Assembly (NCBI GenBank): GCA_017544185.1
Contig: JAFYEQ010000305.1
Location: 1-7,146, forward strand
Origin: Oscillospiraceae bacterium
Lineage (GTDB): Bacteria; Bacillota; Clostridia; Oscillospirales; Ruminococcaceae
Direction: 5' to 3'
Length of the DNA stretch: 7,146 nucleotides
Part shown: positions 1-5,191 of the stretch, one piece after another
How positions within the stretch are numbered: position 1 is the first letter of the stretch
Layout: every line of letters begins with the position of its first letter
Notes under the pieces: generated by a model
The model's input: only the letters and a program-made list of their open reading frames with translations
Told to the model about the DNA's origin: nothing
Databases searched by the model: none
Program-made: the position numbers and the translations under genes

Positions 1-171
1 GCCTTCGAACATCTCGCGTGCTGCTCTCTTGTTCTTGCGAGCATCACGGCAGCTGCGGCATCTCTGGGGCTCGTTCTCGAATCCCTTCTCAGCGTAGAAC
101 TCCTGCTCGCCGGCGGTGAAAATGAATTCCTCTCCGCAGTCCTTGCAGACTAACGTCTTGTCCTGAAACAT
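1..171 (-). CDS. Zinc-ribbon protein (zf-trcl type), 3' end cut by window edge
   Basis: The 57 visible codons, from ATG at 171, run open to the left edge, so the C-terminus is missing. Two CxxC pairs are seen: C9/C12 (VCKDC) and C38/C41 (RCRSC). Between them lies the segment FTAGEQEFYAEKGF, followed by ENEPQRC and a basic tail (RDARKNKRAAR). This order is typical of the small zf-trcl zinc-ribbon family widespread in Clostridia. The four cysteines should bind one zinc ion; the cellular role of the family is not established and a nucleic-acid-binding role is only a guess. A good ribosome site, GAGAGG (185-180), lies 8 bases before the ATG. The gene is 98 bases downstream of the sigma-factor gene on the same strand, with no terminator recognised between them, so co-transcription is possible. 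Confidence 0.85.
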   Translation of the reverse strand, partial: MFQDKTLVCKDCGEEFIFTAGEQEFYAEKGFENEPQRCRSCRDARKNKRAAREMFEG

Positions 172-269
172 GATCTTTACCTCTCTTAAATAATAATGGA
201 CTTGGGAACTATGATCACACCTTAGAAGACTCGAGATGCTTTGCATAGTACTTAGGTCTGTATACAGCC
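172..269. other. Short intergenic gap with two adjacent palindromes
   Basis: This gap lies between the stop codon of the sigma factor and the zinc-ribbon gene. It holds the perfect 10-bp palindrome CTGTATACAG (258-267), which abuts the perfect 12-bp palindrome GCCCTATAGGGC (267-278); the latter contains the TAG stop of the sigma gene. Neither is followed by a T-run, so they do not look like an intrinsic terminator. I found no convincing promoter pair for the zinc-ribbon gene; a TATTAT-like box near 191-199 on the minus strand has no good -35 partner. Confidence 0.5.
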
Positions 270-833
270 CTATAGGGCGTATATCCTCGATCTCTGCCGC
301 GTCAGCTTCTGACGGGCCCTTGCTGCAGCGTTCTCAGCTGCCCTGCGCGTTACGCGCAGCTTTTCTCCTGTCTCGGAGAAGGTATACCCTGCATACCTCA
401 TCATGAGCACCGAAGCCTCCAGCGGCGACAGTGCCGACAAGGCATCGTGTATCTCCTCGCGGGCGATGACGCTCATCTCGGGGGACCATACGACGCTCTT
501 TACGTCGTCGGGGAGCTCCTCGGTAAGGTCTCTCCTCCTGAGCTGGTCAGTCATGCGGTTGCGGACACATGACCACATATACGGGAAGAACCTGTGCTCT
601 CCTCCGCAGTCGAAGCGGTCCACCGCCTGTATAAAGCCCCTCATGCCCTCATGCAGCAGATCCTCCCTGTCGGAAGGGTCGGCGCACATATCGGATGCAA
701 GGCTCTTGAGCAGGCCGATATACCGTGAAAAAAGCTCCGTCAGGACTGCCGTGCGCGTACCGCTGCCATCGGACGACCGCAGCAGAGCCGTCAGTTCCTC
801 ATCGGACGCATTTGAAAAAGATCCATGATCCAT
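270..833 (-). CDS. RNA polymerase sigma-70 family factor, SigH-like
   Basis: A 187-residue sigma factor of two conserved domains. Residues about 31-100 are region 2, with EDLLHEGMRGFIQAVDRFD (57-75) and FFPYMWSCVRNRMTDQLRRR, the -10-binding and core-binding helices. Residues about 131-177 are region 4, with ALSPLEASVLMMRYAGYTFSE and the helix-turn-helix VTRRAAENAAARARQKL. The region 2 pattern and the region 4 ending (xVxNAxxRARxKL) resemble SigH (sigma-30) of sporulating Firmicutes more than ECF sigmas; no region 1 or 3 is evident. Start ATG 833 has AGGAG at 844-840, 6 bases upstream. A near-perfect sigma-A promoter lies just before it, giving a leader of only about 16 bases. No anti-sigma gene is adjacent. 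Clostridia often carry several SigH-like paralogs, so identity with the true sporulation SigH is not assured. Confidence 0.85.
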   Translation of the reverse strand: MDHGSFSNASDEELTALLRSSDGSGTRTAVLTELFSRYIGLLKSLASDMCADPSDREDLLHEGMRGFIQAVDRFDCGGEHRFFPYMWSCVRNRMTDQLRRRDLTEELPDDVKSVVWSPEMSVIAREEIHDALSALSPLEASVLMMRYAGYTFSETGEKLRVTRRAAENAAARARQKLTRQRSRIYAL

Positions 834-855
834 ACCGATCTCCTTTTCCTTATAG

Positions 856-884
856 ATTTTACCCTATTTGGTCCGATTTGTCAA
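856..884 (-). promoter_or_regulatory. Sigma-A promoter of the SigH-like gene
   Basis: On the minus strand a perfect -35 TTGACA (884-879) is followed by a 17-base spacer and -10 TAAAAT (861-856), 5 of 6 to consensus. Transcription should begin near 849, immediately before the ribosome site. The DNA upstream (about 886-910) is rich in A and T tracts, which could act as an UP element. Confidence 0.85.
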
Positions 885-1033
885 GCCTAAACTCATAAAA
901 ATTTAAAAATTGCACTCATTTTTGTTATATAGGTACTTATTACACCTATGTAATTGTACAATATCACTAAGTAAAAGGTGGATAGATATGGATAGATACG
1001 GGGCTCGGTCCGAAGCAGCTGATATGTGCGCAC
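885..1033. other. Intergenic region with inverted and tandem short repeats
   Basis: No supportable gene is seen. The stretch holds an inverted repeat with arms ATAGGT (929-934) and ACCTAT (944-949) around 9 bases, a perfect palindrome ATTGTACAAT (953-962), and a tandem copy of GGATAGATA (980-988 and 990-998). The first two lie 45-80 bp upstream of the -35 box of the sigma-factor promoter and could be regulator sites, but nothing links them to a known regulator. Confidence 0.4.
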
Positions 1034-1063
1034 AAAAAAAGCGCCCCGATCAGCGTCGGGGCG
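1034..1063 (-). terminator. Strong intrinsic terminator
   Basis: On the minus strand the 8-bp GC-rich arms CGCCCCGA (1063-1056) and TCGGGGCG (1049-1042) enclose a 6-base loop. They are followed after one base by seven T (1040-1034). This would end transcripts from ireB and from the internal promoter at 1208-1180, and it insulates the sigma-factor gene. Confidence 0.9.
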
Positions 1064-1174
1064 TGCCGTCCTTGCGGACGAGCCATATCAAGCAAAACAA
1101 GGAAGTGGCCGCTCTGCCGTCTGCATCGGCAAAACGTATAACAGGATCTCACGGCGAGATCCGAGTTGGCTGCG
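1034..1174 (-). ncRNA. Putative small non-coding RNA, four hairpins
   Basis: About 140 bases lie between a near-consensus promoter (1208-1180) and a strong intrinsic terminator, and no coding frame here has a start with a plausible product. Reading the minus strand, hairpins are visible in order. The first has GGATCTC/GAGATCC arms (1162-1156 and 1150-1144) with a 5-base loop. The second has TGCCG/CGGCA arms with a 7-base loop (1130-1114). The third is CGTCC-GCAA-GGACG (1080-1067), capped by a GNRA tetraloop. The last is the terminator stem. The CGGCA just after the third hairpin could also pair with the TGCCG of the second, so two alternative folds are possible. I do not recognise 6S, SRP, tmRNA, RNase P or a known riboswitch. 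It may be a stand-alone sRNA, an RNA from the ireB 3' end, or an attenuated leader for the sigma gene. Confidence 0.5.
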
Positions 1175-1179
1175 TATAT

Positions 1180-1208
1180 ATCATACCACATATCTCGCGA
1201 TCTGTAAA
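1180..1208 (-). promoter_or_regulatory. Sigma-A promoter of the putative small RNA
   Basis: On the minus strand -35 TTTACA (1208-1203, 5 of 6) is followed by a 17-base spacer and -10 TATGAT (1185-1180, 5 of 6). The start would fall near 1173-1175. It is placed about 90 bases after the ireB stop and points to the terminator, with no reading frame in between that looks like a gene. Confidence 0.65.
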
Positions 1209-1298
1209 GGGGTATCCGAAAATTTCGTACAACTTTCACAGGATCGTCAAGATCGCCCCGGGACAGATCCGTCACCGCCGGCGGGGTACCCGCGGAGC
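1209..1298. other. ireB 3' trailer with GC-rich hairpin
   Basis: This is the stretch just after the ireB stop on the minus strand. It contains a compact stem, GCGGG-TAC-CCCGC, followed directly by the self-complementary CCGCCGGCGG (both within about 1270-1295). A T-run does not follow, so this is at best a weak terminator. ireB transcripts may therefore continue through the small-RNA region to the terminator at 1063-1034. Confidence 0.45.
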
Positions 1299-1547
1299 TC
1301 AGGCGCCCAGATAGTTCTTTACCAGTGCCTGAAGGAGCTCATCCCTGTCGATATGGCGGACGAGGGAACGGGCATTGTTGTATGTGGTGATATAGGTGGG
1401 ATCCTCGGAAAGGATATAGCCTACGATCTGATTTATGGGATTGTATCCCTTTTCCCTCAGCGCCTCATATATGAGCGTAAGGTTCTTGCGGAGCTCTTCC
1501 TCCCTGTCTACGTGGACGGAGAACGCCATGGTGTGTTCATCATTCAT
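1299..1547 (-). CDS. ireB: IreB-family regulatory phosphoprotein
   Basis: An 82-residue cytosolic protein matching the IreB (former DUF965/YrzL) family over its whole length. The recognisable blocks are [55 protein letters not shown] and [14 protein letters not shown]. In enterococci IreB is the target of the PASTA Ser/Thr kinase IreK and the phosphatase IreP and lowers cephalosporin resistance; phosphorylation is on N-terminal threonines, and T6 here is the matching candidate. Start ATG 1547 follows a strong AAGGAGGT (1562-1555) at 7 bases. In many Firmicutes the gene sits between alaS and ruvX; here it stands alone, with its own promoter, divergent from the pilin gene. The family call is firm; a role in this organism's cell-envelope stress response is inference. 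Confidence 0.95.
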   Translation of the reverse strand: MNDEHTMAFSVHVDREEELRKNLTLIYEALREKGYNPINQIVGYILSEDPTYITTYNNARSLVRHIDRDELLQALVKNYLGA

Positions 1548-1594
1548 AGGACTGACCTCCTTTTCCTAAAAATGACACTACTGTCTGTATATTC

Positions 1595-1623
1595 AGTATA
1601 CTCCAATACCGTAAAAATTACAA
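1595..1623 (-). promoter_or_regulatory. Promoter of ireB
   Basis: On the minus strand -35 TTGTAA (1623-1618, 4 of 6), a 17-base spacer and -10 TATACT (1600-1595, 5 of 6). The start would be near 1588, giving a leader of about 40 bases that contains the AAGGAGGT ribosome site. Confidence 0.6.
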
Positions 1624-1823
1624 GGGGTTTTGAAAAAAATGTCAGTTTGCACAAAGATGATCATATTGGTTTGTGAAGTTATGCCAACCGCCCCCTCCGA
1701 CACGCGTCACAGCGCATAGCGATGCGGATCTGTGTATATTTCCGAAAAACCTGTAATTTTTATAGTTTTTCGGAAACGCCTGCCAAAACTCACATAATTT
1801 GACAAAAAAATTTGCAAAAACTA
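1624..1823. other. Divergent intergenic region with a 12-bp inverted repeat
   Basis: No convincing gene lies between the divergent ireB and pilin promoters. The clearest structure is a perfect inverted repeat with arms TTTCCGAAAAAC (1739-1750) and GTTTTTCGGAAA (1765-1776) around a 14-base AT-rich centre. A shorter stem CGCAT-AGCG-ATGCG sits at 1713-1726. An extra TTGACA (1799-1804) lies 25 bp before the real -35 box but has no good -10 partner. The long repeat is about 48 bp upstream of the pilin -35 and lacks a T-run on both sides, so a regulator site is more likely than a terminator. Confidence 0.5.
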
Positions 1824-1852
1824 TTGACAAGCGGATCAAAAAGTTGTATAAT
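1824..1852 (+). promoter_or_regulatory. Perfect consensus sigma-A promoter of the pilin gene
   Basis: -35 TTGACA (1824-1829), exactly 17 bases of spacer, and -10 TATAAT (1847-1852): all 12 positions match consensus. The start is expected near 1859, leaving a leader of about 92 bases before the ATG. The leader holds two copies of TATCACAT (1869-1876 and 1912-1919) and small stems, but no riboswitch class that I recognise. Confidence 0.9.
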
Positions 1853-1950
1853 CATCATAGTCGGTAAATATCACATGGGGATATGCTGGCCGGCTGTGGT
1901 TTTTTGGAAGTTATCACATATATGATCTTACAGGATCGGGGGAGATGCAT

Positions 1951-2688
1951 ATGATAAAGAAAGCCCTCAAAGCATTCACGCTCATCGAGCTGATGGTAGT
2001 AGTCGCTATCATCGCAGTGCTCGGCATGGTCATCATACCAAGCACAGTATACCAGATACGGTCCGCCCGTGTCACCGAGGACAACGATCACGCACACGAG
2101 ATATTCAATGCTGCACAGAACTATCTGATACAGCTCCAGCGCAAGGGCGAGAACCCGAGGACGTATTTCGCCAAGACTGGTGAGACCGACAGGTATGCGC
2201 TCTGGACCTACGACCATATCGGTCTGGTAGGCGTGCCCGAGTATAACTGCGGTACAGTACCTGCTCTGGACAGCGATCCCAACAACAGGAACGGTTTTGA
2301 TACCACCGGCGGCTTCTCTTGGATCTATGGTCATCAGATAGGCGGCGCAGGTGCCGACACCGATGATGAGAGGCCCAGGGCTTGTGCTCTCGGACTCAGG
2401 AAGCAGTTGGCAGGTTCCATGGGCAACGCTCAGGGCGACACCAATAACTGGTGGGACGAAGGTTCCTGGGGCGTAGTCATAGATATGGACACCTACACAT
2501 GTCTCGCAGCATACTACAACGAACGCGGAGGCGGATCGCCTCACGGCAACGCTCAGTGGTGGGGCATAGCGCTCTTAGCCAACAATCCCTTCCATTCCGT
2601 TGACGAGCAGATCCAGGCGATCGGCAGCGGCGGTTCCTCTTTTGACGTAAGAAAGAACTGCGGTCAGTATCCTATCCCTATGTATTGA
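1951..2688 (+). CDS. Type IV pilin-like protein (class III signal peptide)
   Basis: A 245-residue prepilin-like protein. Residues 1-8 (MIKKALKA) are a short basic leader, followed by FTLIELMVVVAIIAVLGMVII, the hydrophobic methylation and assembly helix of type IV pilins and pseudopilins. The predicted prepilin-peptidase cut is A8/F9, with Ala instead of the usual Gly, and the required Glu is at mature position 5. The rest is a soluble domain rich in Gly, Asn and Trp (NNWWDEGSWG, QWWGIALL) with four cysteines that could form disulfides. ATG 1951 is preferred over the in-frame ATG 1945, because GGGGGAG (1938-1944) touches the latter but lies 6 bases from the former. No peptidase, ATPase or other pilus gene is nearby. 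Ruminococcus albus uses Pil-like proteins in fibre adhesion, so surface attachment is a reasonable but unproven role. Confidence 0.85.
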   Translation: MIKKALKAFTLIELMVVVAIIAVLGMVIIPSTVYQIRSARVTEDNDHAHEIFNAAQNYLIQLQRKGENPRTYFAKTGETDRYALWTYDHIGLVGVPEYNCGTVPALDSDPNNRNGFDTTGGFSWIYGHQIGGAGADTDDERPRACALGLRKQLAGSMGNAQGDTNNWWDEGSWGVVIDMDTYTCLAAYYNERGGGSPHGNAQWWGIALLANNPFHSVDEQIQAIGSGGSSFDVRKNCGQYPIPMY

Positions 2689-2700
2689 TATGTTTTTATG

Positions 2701-2732
2701 ATGCTCTTCCTGCTTGCAGGGAGAGCATTTTT
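2701..2732 (+). terminator. Intrinsic terminator after the pilin gene
   Basis: A 12-bp stem (ATGCTCTTCCTG at 2701-2712 with CAGGGAGAGCAT at 2717-2728, one G-U pair) has a CTTG loop and runs into TTTTT (2728-2732). It separates the pilin from the next promoter only 18 bases away. Confidence 0.9.
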
Positions 2733-2749
2733 ATCGCCCTATAAGTCTA

Positions 2750-2778
2750 TTGACAAACGATATTATATATGATATACT
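2750..2778 (+). promoter_or_regulatory. Sigma-A promoter of the toxin-antitoxin/uvrC unit
   Basis: -35 TTGACA (2750-2755), a 17-base spacer and -10 TATACT (2773-2778, 5 of 6). The start is expected near 2785. No other promoter was seen before uvrC, so this one may serve all three genes. Confidence 0.85.
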
Positions 2779-2796
2779 ATACATAGTACAATGTAT
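2775..2796. promoter_or_regulatory. Probable autoregulatory operator of the antitoxin
   Basis: Two overlapping inverted repeats cover the end of the -10 box and the likely start site: TACTAT-AC-ATAGTA (2775-2788) and ATACAT-AGTACA-ATGTAT (2779-2796). Ribbon-helix-helix antitoxins typically bind short palindromes at this position to repress their own operon. That the antitoxin is the binder is inference. Confidence 0.55.
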
Positions 2797-2816
2797 TACA
2801 AAAAGAGGTGACGCTT

Positions 2817-3038
2817 ATGAGTTTTTCTATCAGACTCACAGAACAGGAACGAATGATCGTCGACAGCTATGCCAGGCTGCATTCGATGTCTATCGGCGAA
2901 GCCTTCAAAAGAGCCCTTTTTGAAAAGATAGAAGATGAATACGATATCATGGTCTACGACAAGGCGTATGATGAATACCTAAAGTCTGGAAAGAGGAGCG
3001 CTCCTATATCCGAGCTATGGAAGGAGCTGGACCTGTGA
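2817..3038 (+). CDS. Antitoxin, ribbon-helix-helix RelB-like (DUF6290 type)
   Basis: A 73-residue protein. Residues 2-7 (SFSIRL) would form the DNA-contacting beta strand. Helices at about 9-21 (EQERMIVDSYARL) and 25-38 (SIGEAFKRALFEKI) complete the ribbon-helix-helix dimer fold. The acidic, tyrosine-rich tail (about 39-73, ending ISELWKELDL) is the expected toxin-wrapping part. ATG 2817 is chosen over the in-frame GTG 2808, because AGAGG (2804-2808) is correctly placed 8 bases before it and the GTG lies within that ribosome site. The stop overlaps the start of the toxin gene (GTGA), which indicates translational coupling. It should neutralise the downstream RelE-type toxin and repress the operon with or without it. 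The family label rests on sequence resemblance; the toxin-antitoxin pairing is well supported by gene order. Confidence 0.85.
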   Translation: MSFSIRLTEQERMIVDSYARLHSMSIGEAFKRALFEKIEDEYDIMVYDKAYDEYLKSGKRSAPISELWKELDL

Positions 3039-3301
3039 GCTGGTCTGTAAGAACGACGCCGCGCTTCGATAAAGAGTTCAGGAAGCTGGACAGATATACT
3101 GCCAAGCTCATCAAAGCGTGGATCGACAAGGACCTTGTGGACAGTGAGGATCCGAGGCCGCTCGGGAAGGAGCTCACGAGCAACAGATCGGGACAATGGA
3201 GATACCGCATCGGAGACTATCGTCTCATATGCCACATCGAGGATGACGAGCTGGTCATCCTGGCTCTTTCGATAGGTCACCGACGGGACGTTTACGACTG
3301 A
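3035..3301 (+). CDS. RelE/ParE-superfamily toxin
   Basis: An 88-residue protein of the RelE/StbE mRNA-interferase type: VRTTPRFDKEFRKLDR (helix 1), PRPLGKELTSNRSGQWRYRIGDYRLICHI (the core sheet) and the ending LSIGHRRDVYD. R56 and R63 in WRYRIGDYR, and Y87 at the end, match the basic and aromatic positions used by RelE for ribosome-dependent mRNA cleavage. The GTG start at 3035 overlaps the antitoxin stop (GTGA), with AAGGAG at 3021-3026, 8 bases upstream. An in-frame ATG at 3017 would add six residues but has no ribosome site. Cutting translated mRNA at the ribosome is known for the family; a ParE-like gyrase activity cannot be fully excluded by sequence. The gene is intact and looks active. 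Confidence 0.85.
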   Translation: MSWSVRTTPRFDKEFRKLDRYTAKLIKAWIDKDLVDSEDPRPLGKELTSNRSGQWRYRIGDYRLICHIEDDELVILALSIGHRRDVYD

Positions 3302-3312
3302 ACGATACATAT

Positions 3313-5157
3313 ATGAACACACGACTTGACTATCTGCGGGAGAAGACCGCCCTGCTCACCACTTCTCCCGGGGTATACCAGATGAAGGACGAGGGCGGGA
3401 ACATAATATACATAGGCAAGGCAAAGGACCTTCGCAGCCGCGTGTCATCGTACTTCGCGGTGACGCCCGACCATACCCCGAAGGTGGCTGCCATGGTGGC
3501 CAATGTATACGACTACGACTTCATAGTGGTGAAGTCGGAGTACGAGGCGCTGGTGCTGGAGTGCTCCATGATAAAGCAGTACCAGCCAAAGTACAATATA
3601 CTCCTCAAGGACGACAAAGGTTACAGCTATATACACATATCTCCTCCGCCCTGGTCACGCATCACGGGAGTGCTCAAGAAGCAGGATGACGGCACCCACT
3701 TAGGGCCGTATATGTCCGCCTTCGTGGCAAGGCGCACGGCAGAGGAGGTCTGTCGGGCGTTCAAGCTCCCCACCTGTCACAAGGTGTTCCCCCGTGACAT
3801 AGGCAAGGGGCGCCCCTGCCTCAACTACCATATAGGTCAGTGCATGGGGGTATGCCGCGGGAAGATCGACGAGGCCAGCTACGCCGACATCATAGCCGAG
3901 GCGGTGGAGTACATCAAGAACGGCTCCGCTCAGTCGGTGGAGCGCATGACCCGTCAGATGGAGGACTATGCCGAGCGGCTGGAGTTCGAGAAGGCAGCCA
4001 AGCTGCGGGACCGCATCAACGCCATAAAGCATGCGGCAGACGCCCAGACCGTCATAGACGGCTCTCTTCCCGATACGGACGCCGTAGCCATCGCCCGAAA
4101 CGGCATCGAGACCTGTGCTGCGGTGATCATGTACCGCGGGGGCAGACTGGCAGACAGGGCGGAGTTCTTCTTAGGCGAGGAGCTCGATATATCCGCAGAA
4201 GGCGCCTCTTCCCTGACGGAGGAGTTCGTGACCCAGTACTACAGCGGCTTTCGTGAGATACCCCGTCAGGTGGTGCTGTACAACGAGACAACGGACAGGG
4301 ATAGCCTGGAACGGCTGCTCCGCGAGCGCTCGGGCCGCGCGGTAGATGTGCTGATCCCGCAGAAGGGGAGGTATATGCGTCTGGCGGAGACTGCCCGTGA
4401 CAATGCGGCGGAGTACCTGTCCATACGCGTGGGGCGCACCTCCAAGGAGATAGCCGCGCTGGAGGAGCTGGCAGAGCTCCTGGGTCTGGATAAGACCCCT
4501 ATGTATATCGAGAGCTATGATATATCCAACCTGGGCTCGGAGGATATGGTGGCGGGCATGATCGTGTTCGAGAACGGCAGACCCGCGAAGAAGCTGTACA
4601 AGCGCTTCTCGATCAAGGAGAACGTGATACAGAACGACCTGGCGTGTATGCAGGAGGTGCTTCGCCGCCGCTTCACCCATTATCTGGATCCCGAGGAGAC
4701 AGACGAGGGCTTCAGACGTATGCCCGACCTGATACTCCTTGACGGCGGCGAGGGCCAGCTCAATGCGGTCCGACAGGTGATGGCTGAGCTGGGGATACAT
4801 ACCAACGTCTTCGGCATGGTGAAGGACGGCAACCACCGCACCCGCGCGATCACATCCGACGGGGGCGAGATCGGCATATCCAGCCGTCAGGCGGCGTTCC
4901 TGCTGGTCACGCGCATACAGGACGAGGTACACCGCTTCGCGATCACCTATCAGCGCAAGCGTCACCGTGCGAGCACGCTGACCTCGGGGCTCACGTCCAT
5001 ACGGGGCATCGGCGATAAGAAGGCGGCTGCCCTCATGGGCGAGTTCAAGACCGTGGACCGCCTGAAAGCGGCGACCCCCGAGGAGATCGCCGCCGCTATA
5101 AAGGTATCGGTGGACACGGCCTCACAGGTATGCGAGTACGTGCGGGAGATGCTGTGA
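3313..5157 (+). CDS. uvrC: UvrABC excinuclease subunit C
   Basis: A 614-residue, full-length UvrC, the nuclease that cuts on both sides of a lesion in nucleotide excision repair after UvrA and UvrB load. The N-terminal GIY-YIG domain (3' incision) has SPGVY (18-22), IIYIGKAKDLRSRV (31-44) and the acidic SEYEALVLE (75-83). Four cysteines, C155, C169, C177 and C181, match the Fe-S/metal site. The UVR motif that contacts UvrB is at about 207-239. The RNase H-like domain (5' incision) has D403, D442, D477 and H540, matching E. coli D399, D438, D466 and H538. Tandem helix-hairpin-helix (about 556-614) begins LTSIRGIGDKKAAAL. The gene starts 11 bases after the toxin stop and has no recognisable ribosome site, so coupling to the toxin frame or leaderless-like initiation is possible. 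Confidence 0.97.
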   Translation: MNTRLDYLREKTALLTTSPGVYQMKDEGGNIIYIGKAKDLRSRVSSYFAVTPDHTPKVAAMVANVYDYDFIVVKSEYEALVLECSMIKQYQPKYNILLKDDKGYSYIHISPPPWSRITGVLKKQDDGTHLGPYMSAFVARRTAEEVCRAFKLPTCHKVFPRDIGKGRPCLNYHIGQCMGVCRGKIDEASYADIIAEAVEYIKNGSAQSVERMTRQMEDYAERLEFEKAAKLRDRINAIKHAADAQTVIDGSLPDTDAVAIARNGIETCAAVIMYRGGRLADRAEFFLGEELDISAEGASSLTEEFVTQYYSGFREIPRQVVLYNETTDRDSLERLLRERSGRAVDVLIPQKGRYMRLAETARDNAAEYLSIRVGRTSKEIAALEELAELLGLDKTPMYIESYDISNLGSEDMVAGMIVFENGRPAKKLYKRFSIKENVIQNDLACMQEVLRRRFTHYLDPEETDEGFRRMPDLILLDGGEGQLNAVRQVMAELGIHTNVFGMVKDGNHRTRAITSDGGEIGISSRQAAFLLVTRIQDEVHRFAITYQRKRHRASTLTSGLTSIRGIGDKKAAALMGEFKTVDRLKAATPEEIAAAIKVSVDTASQVCEYVREML

Positions 5158-5191
5158 CGAAAAGATCTGCCGACCTCTTAAGTCCCGGTCG
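5158..5191. terminator. Possible weak bidirectional terminator between uvrC and the ATPase gene
   Basis: The two convergent genes are separated by 34 bases. A 5-bp stem CGACC (5171-5175)/GGTCG (5187-5191) encloses an 11-base loop; on the minus strand it is followed at a few bases by TCTTTT. The stem is short and the loop long, so the call is weak, but no better terminator is seen. Confidence 0.3.

Noticed and set aside
1034..1174. 6S RNA, SRP RNA or a c-di-GMP riboswitch
   Set aside because: There is no long closing stem with a central bubble, no SRP GGAAGCAGC-type core and no GEMM core sequence; the length is also too short for typical 6S.
967..1275. Minus-strand frame of 102 codons between ireB and the sigma gene
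   Set aside because: It has no ribosome site, crosses a strong intrinsic terminator and shows no family resemblance.
910..1314. Plus-strand frame with a ribosome-site-like AAAGGTGG before ATG 988
   Set aside because: It runs through the terminator stem, the small-RNA hairpins and the opposite-strand promoter. The product is a low-complexity basic peptide with no recognisable domain.
1713..1776. Terminator for readthrough toward ireB or the pilin
   Set aside because: Neither hairpin is followed by a T-run on either strand, and no gene ends there.
1642..1839. Minus-strand 65-codon frame in the ireB-pilin gap
   Set aside because: It overlaps the pilin promoter region and the 12-bp inverted repeat, has no ribosome site and has no family features.
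1859..1950. Riboswitch in the pilin leader
   Set aside because: Only short stems of 4-5 bp and an 8-base direct repeat are seen; no conserved aptamer core is recognised.
4171..4965. Long minus-strand frame of 264 codons inside uvrC
   Set aside because: It is a shadow of the GC-rich uvrC codons; the uvrC frame carries all catalytic motifs.
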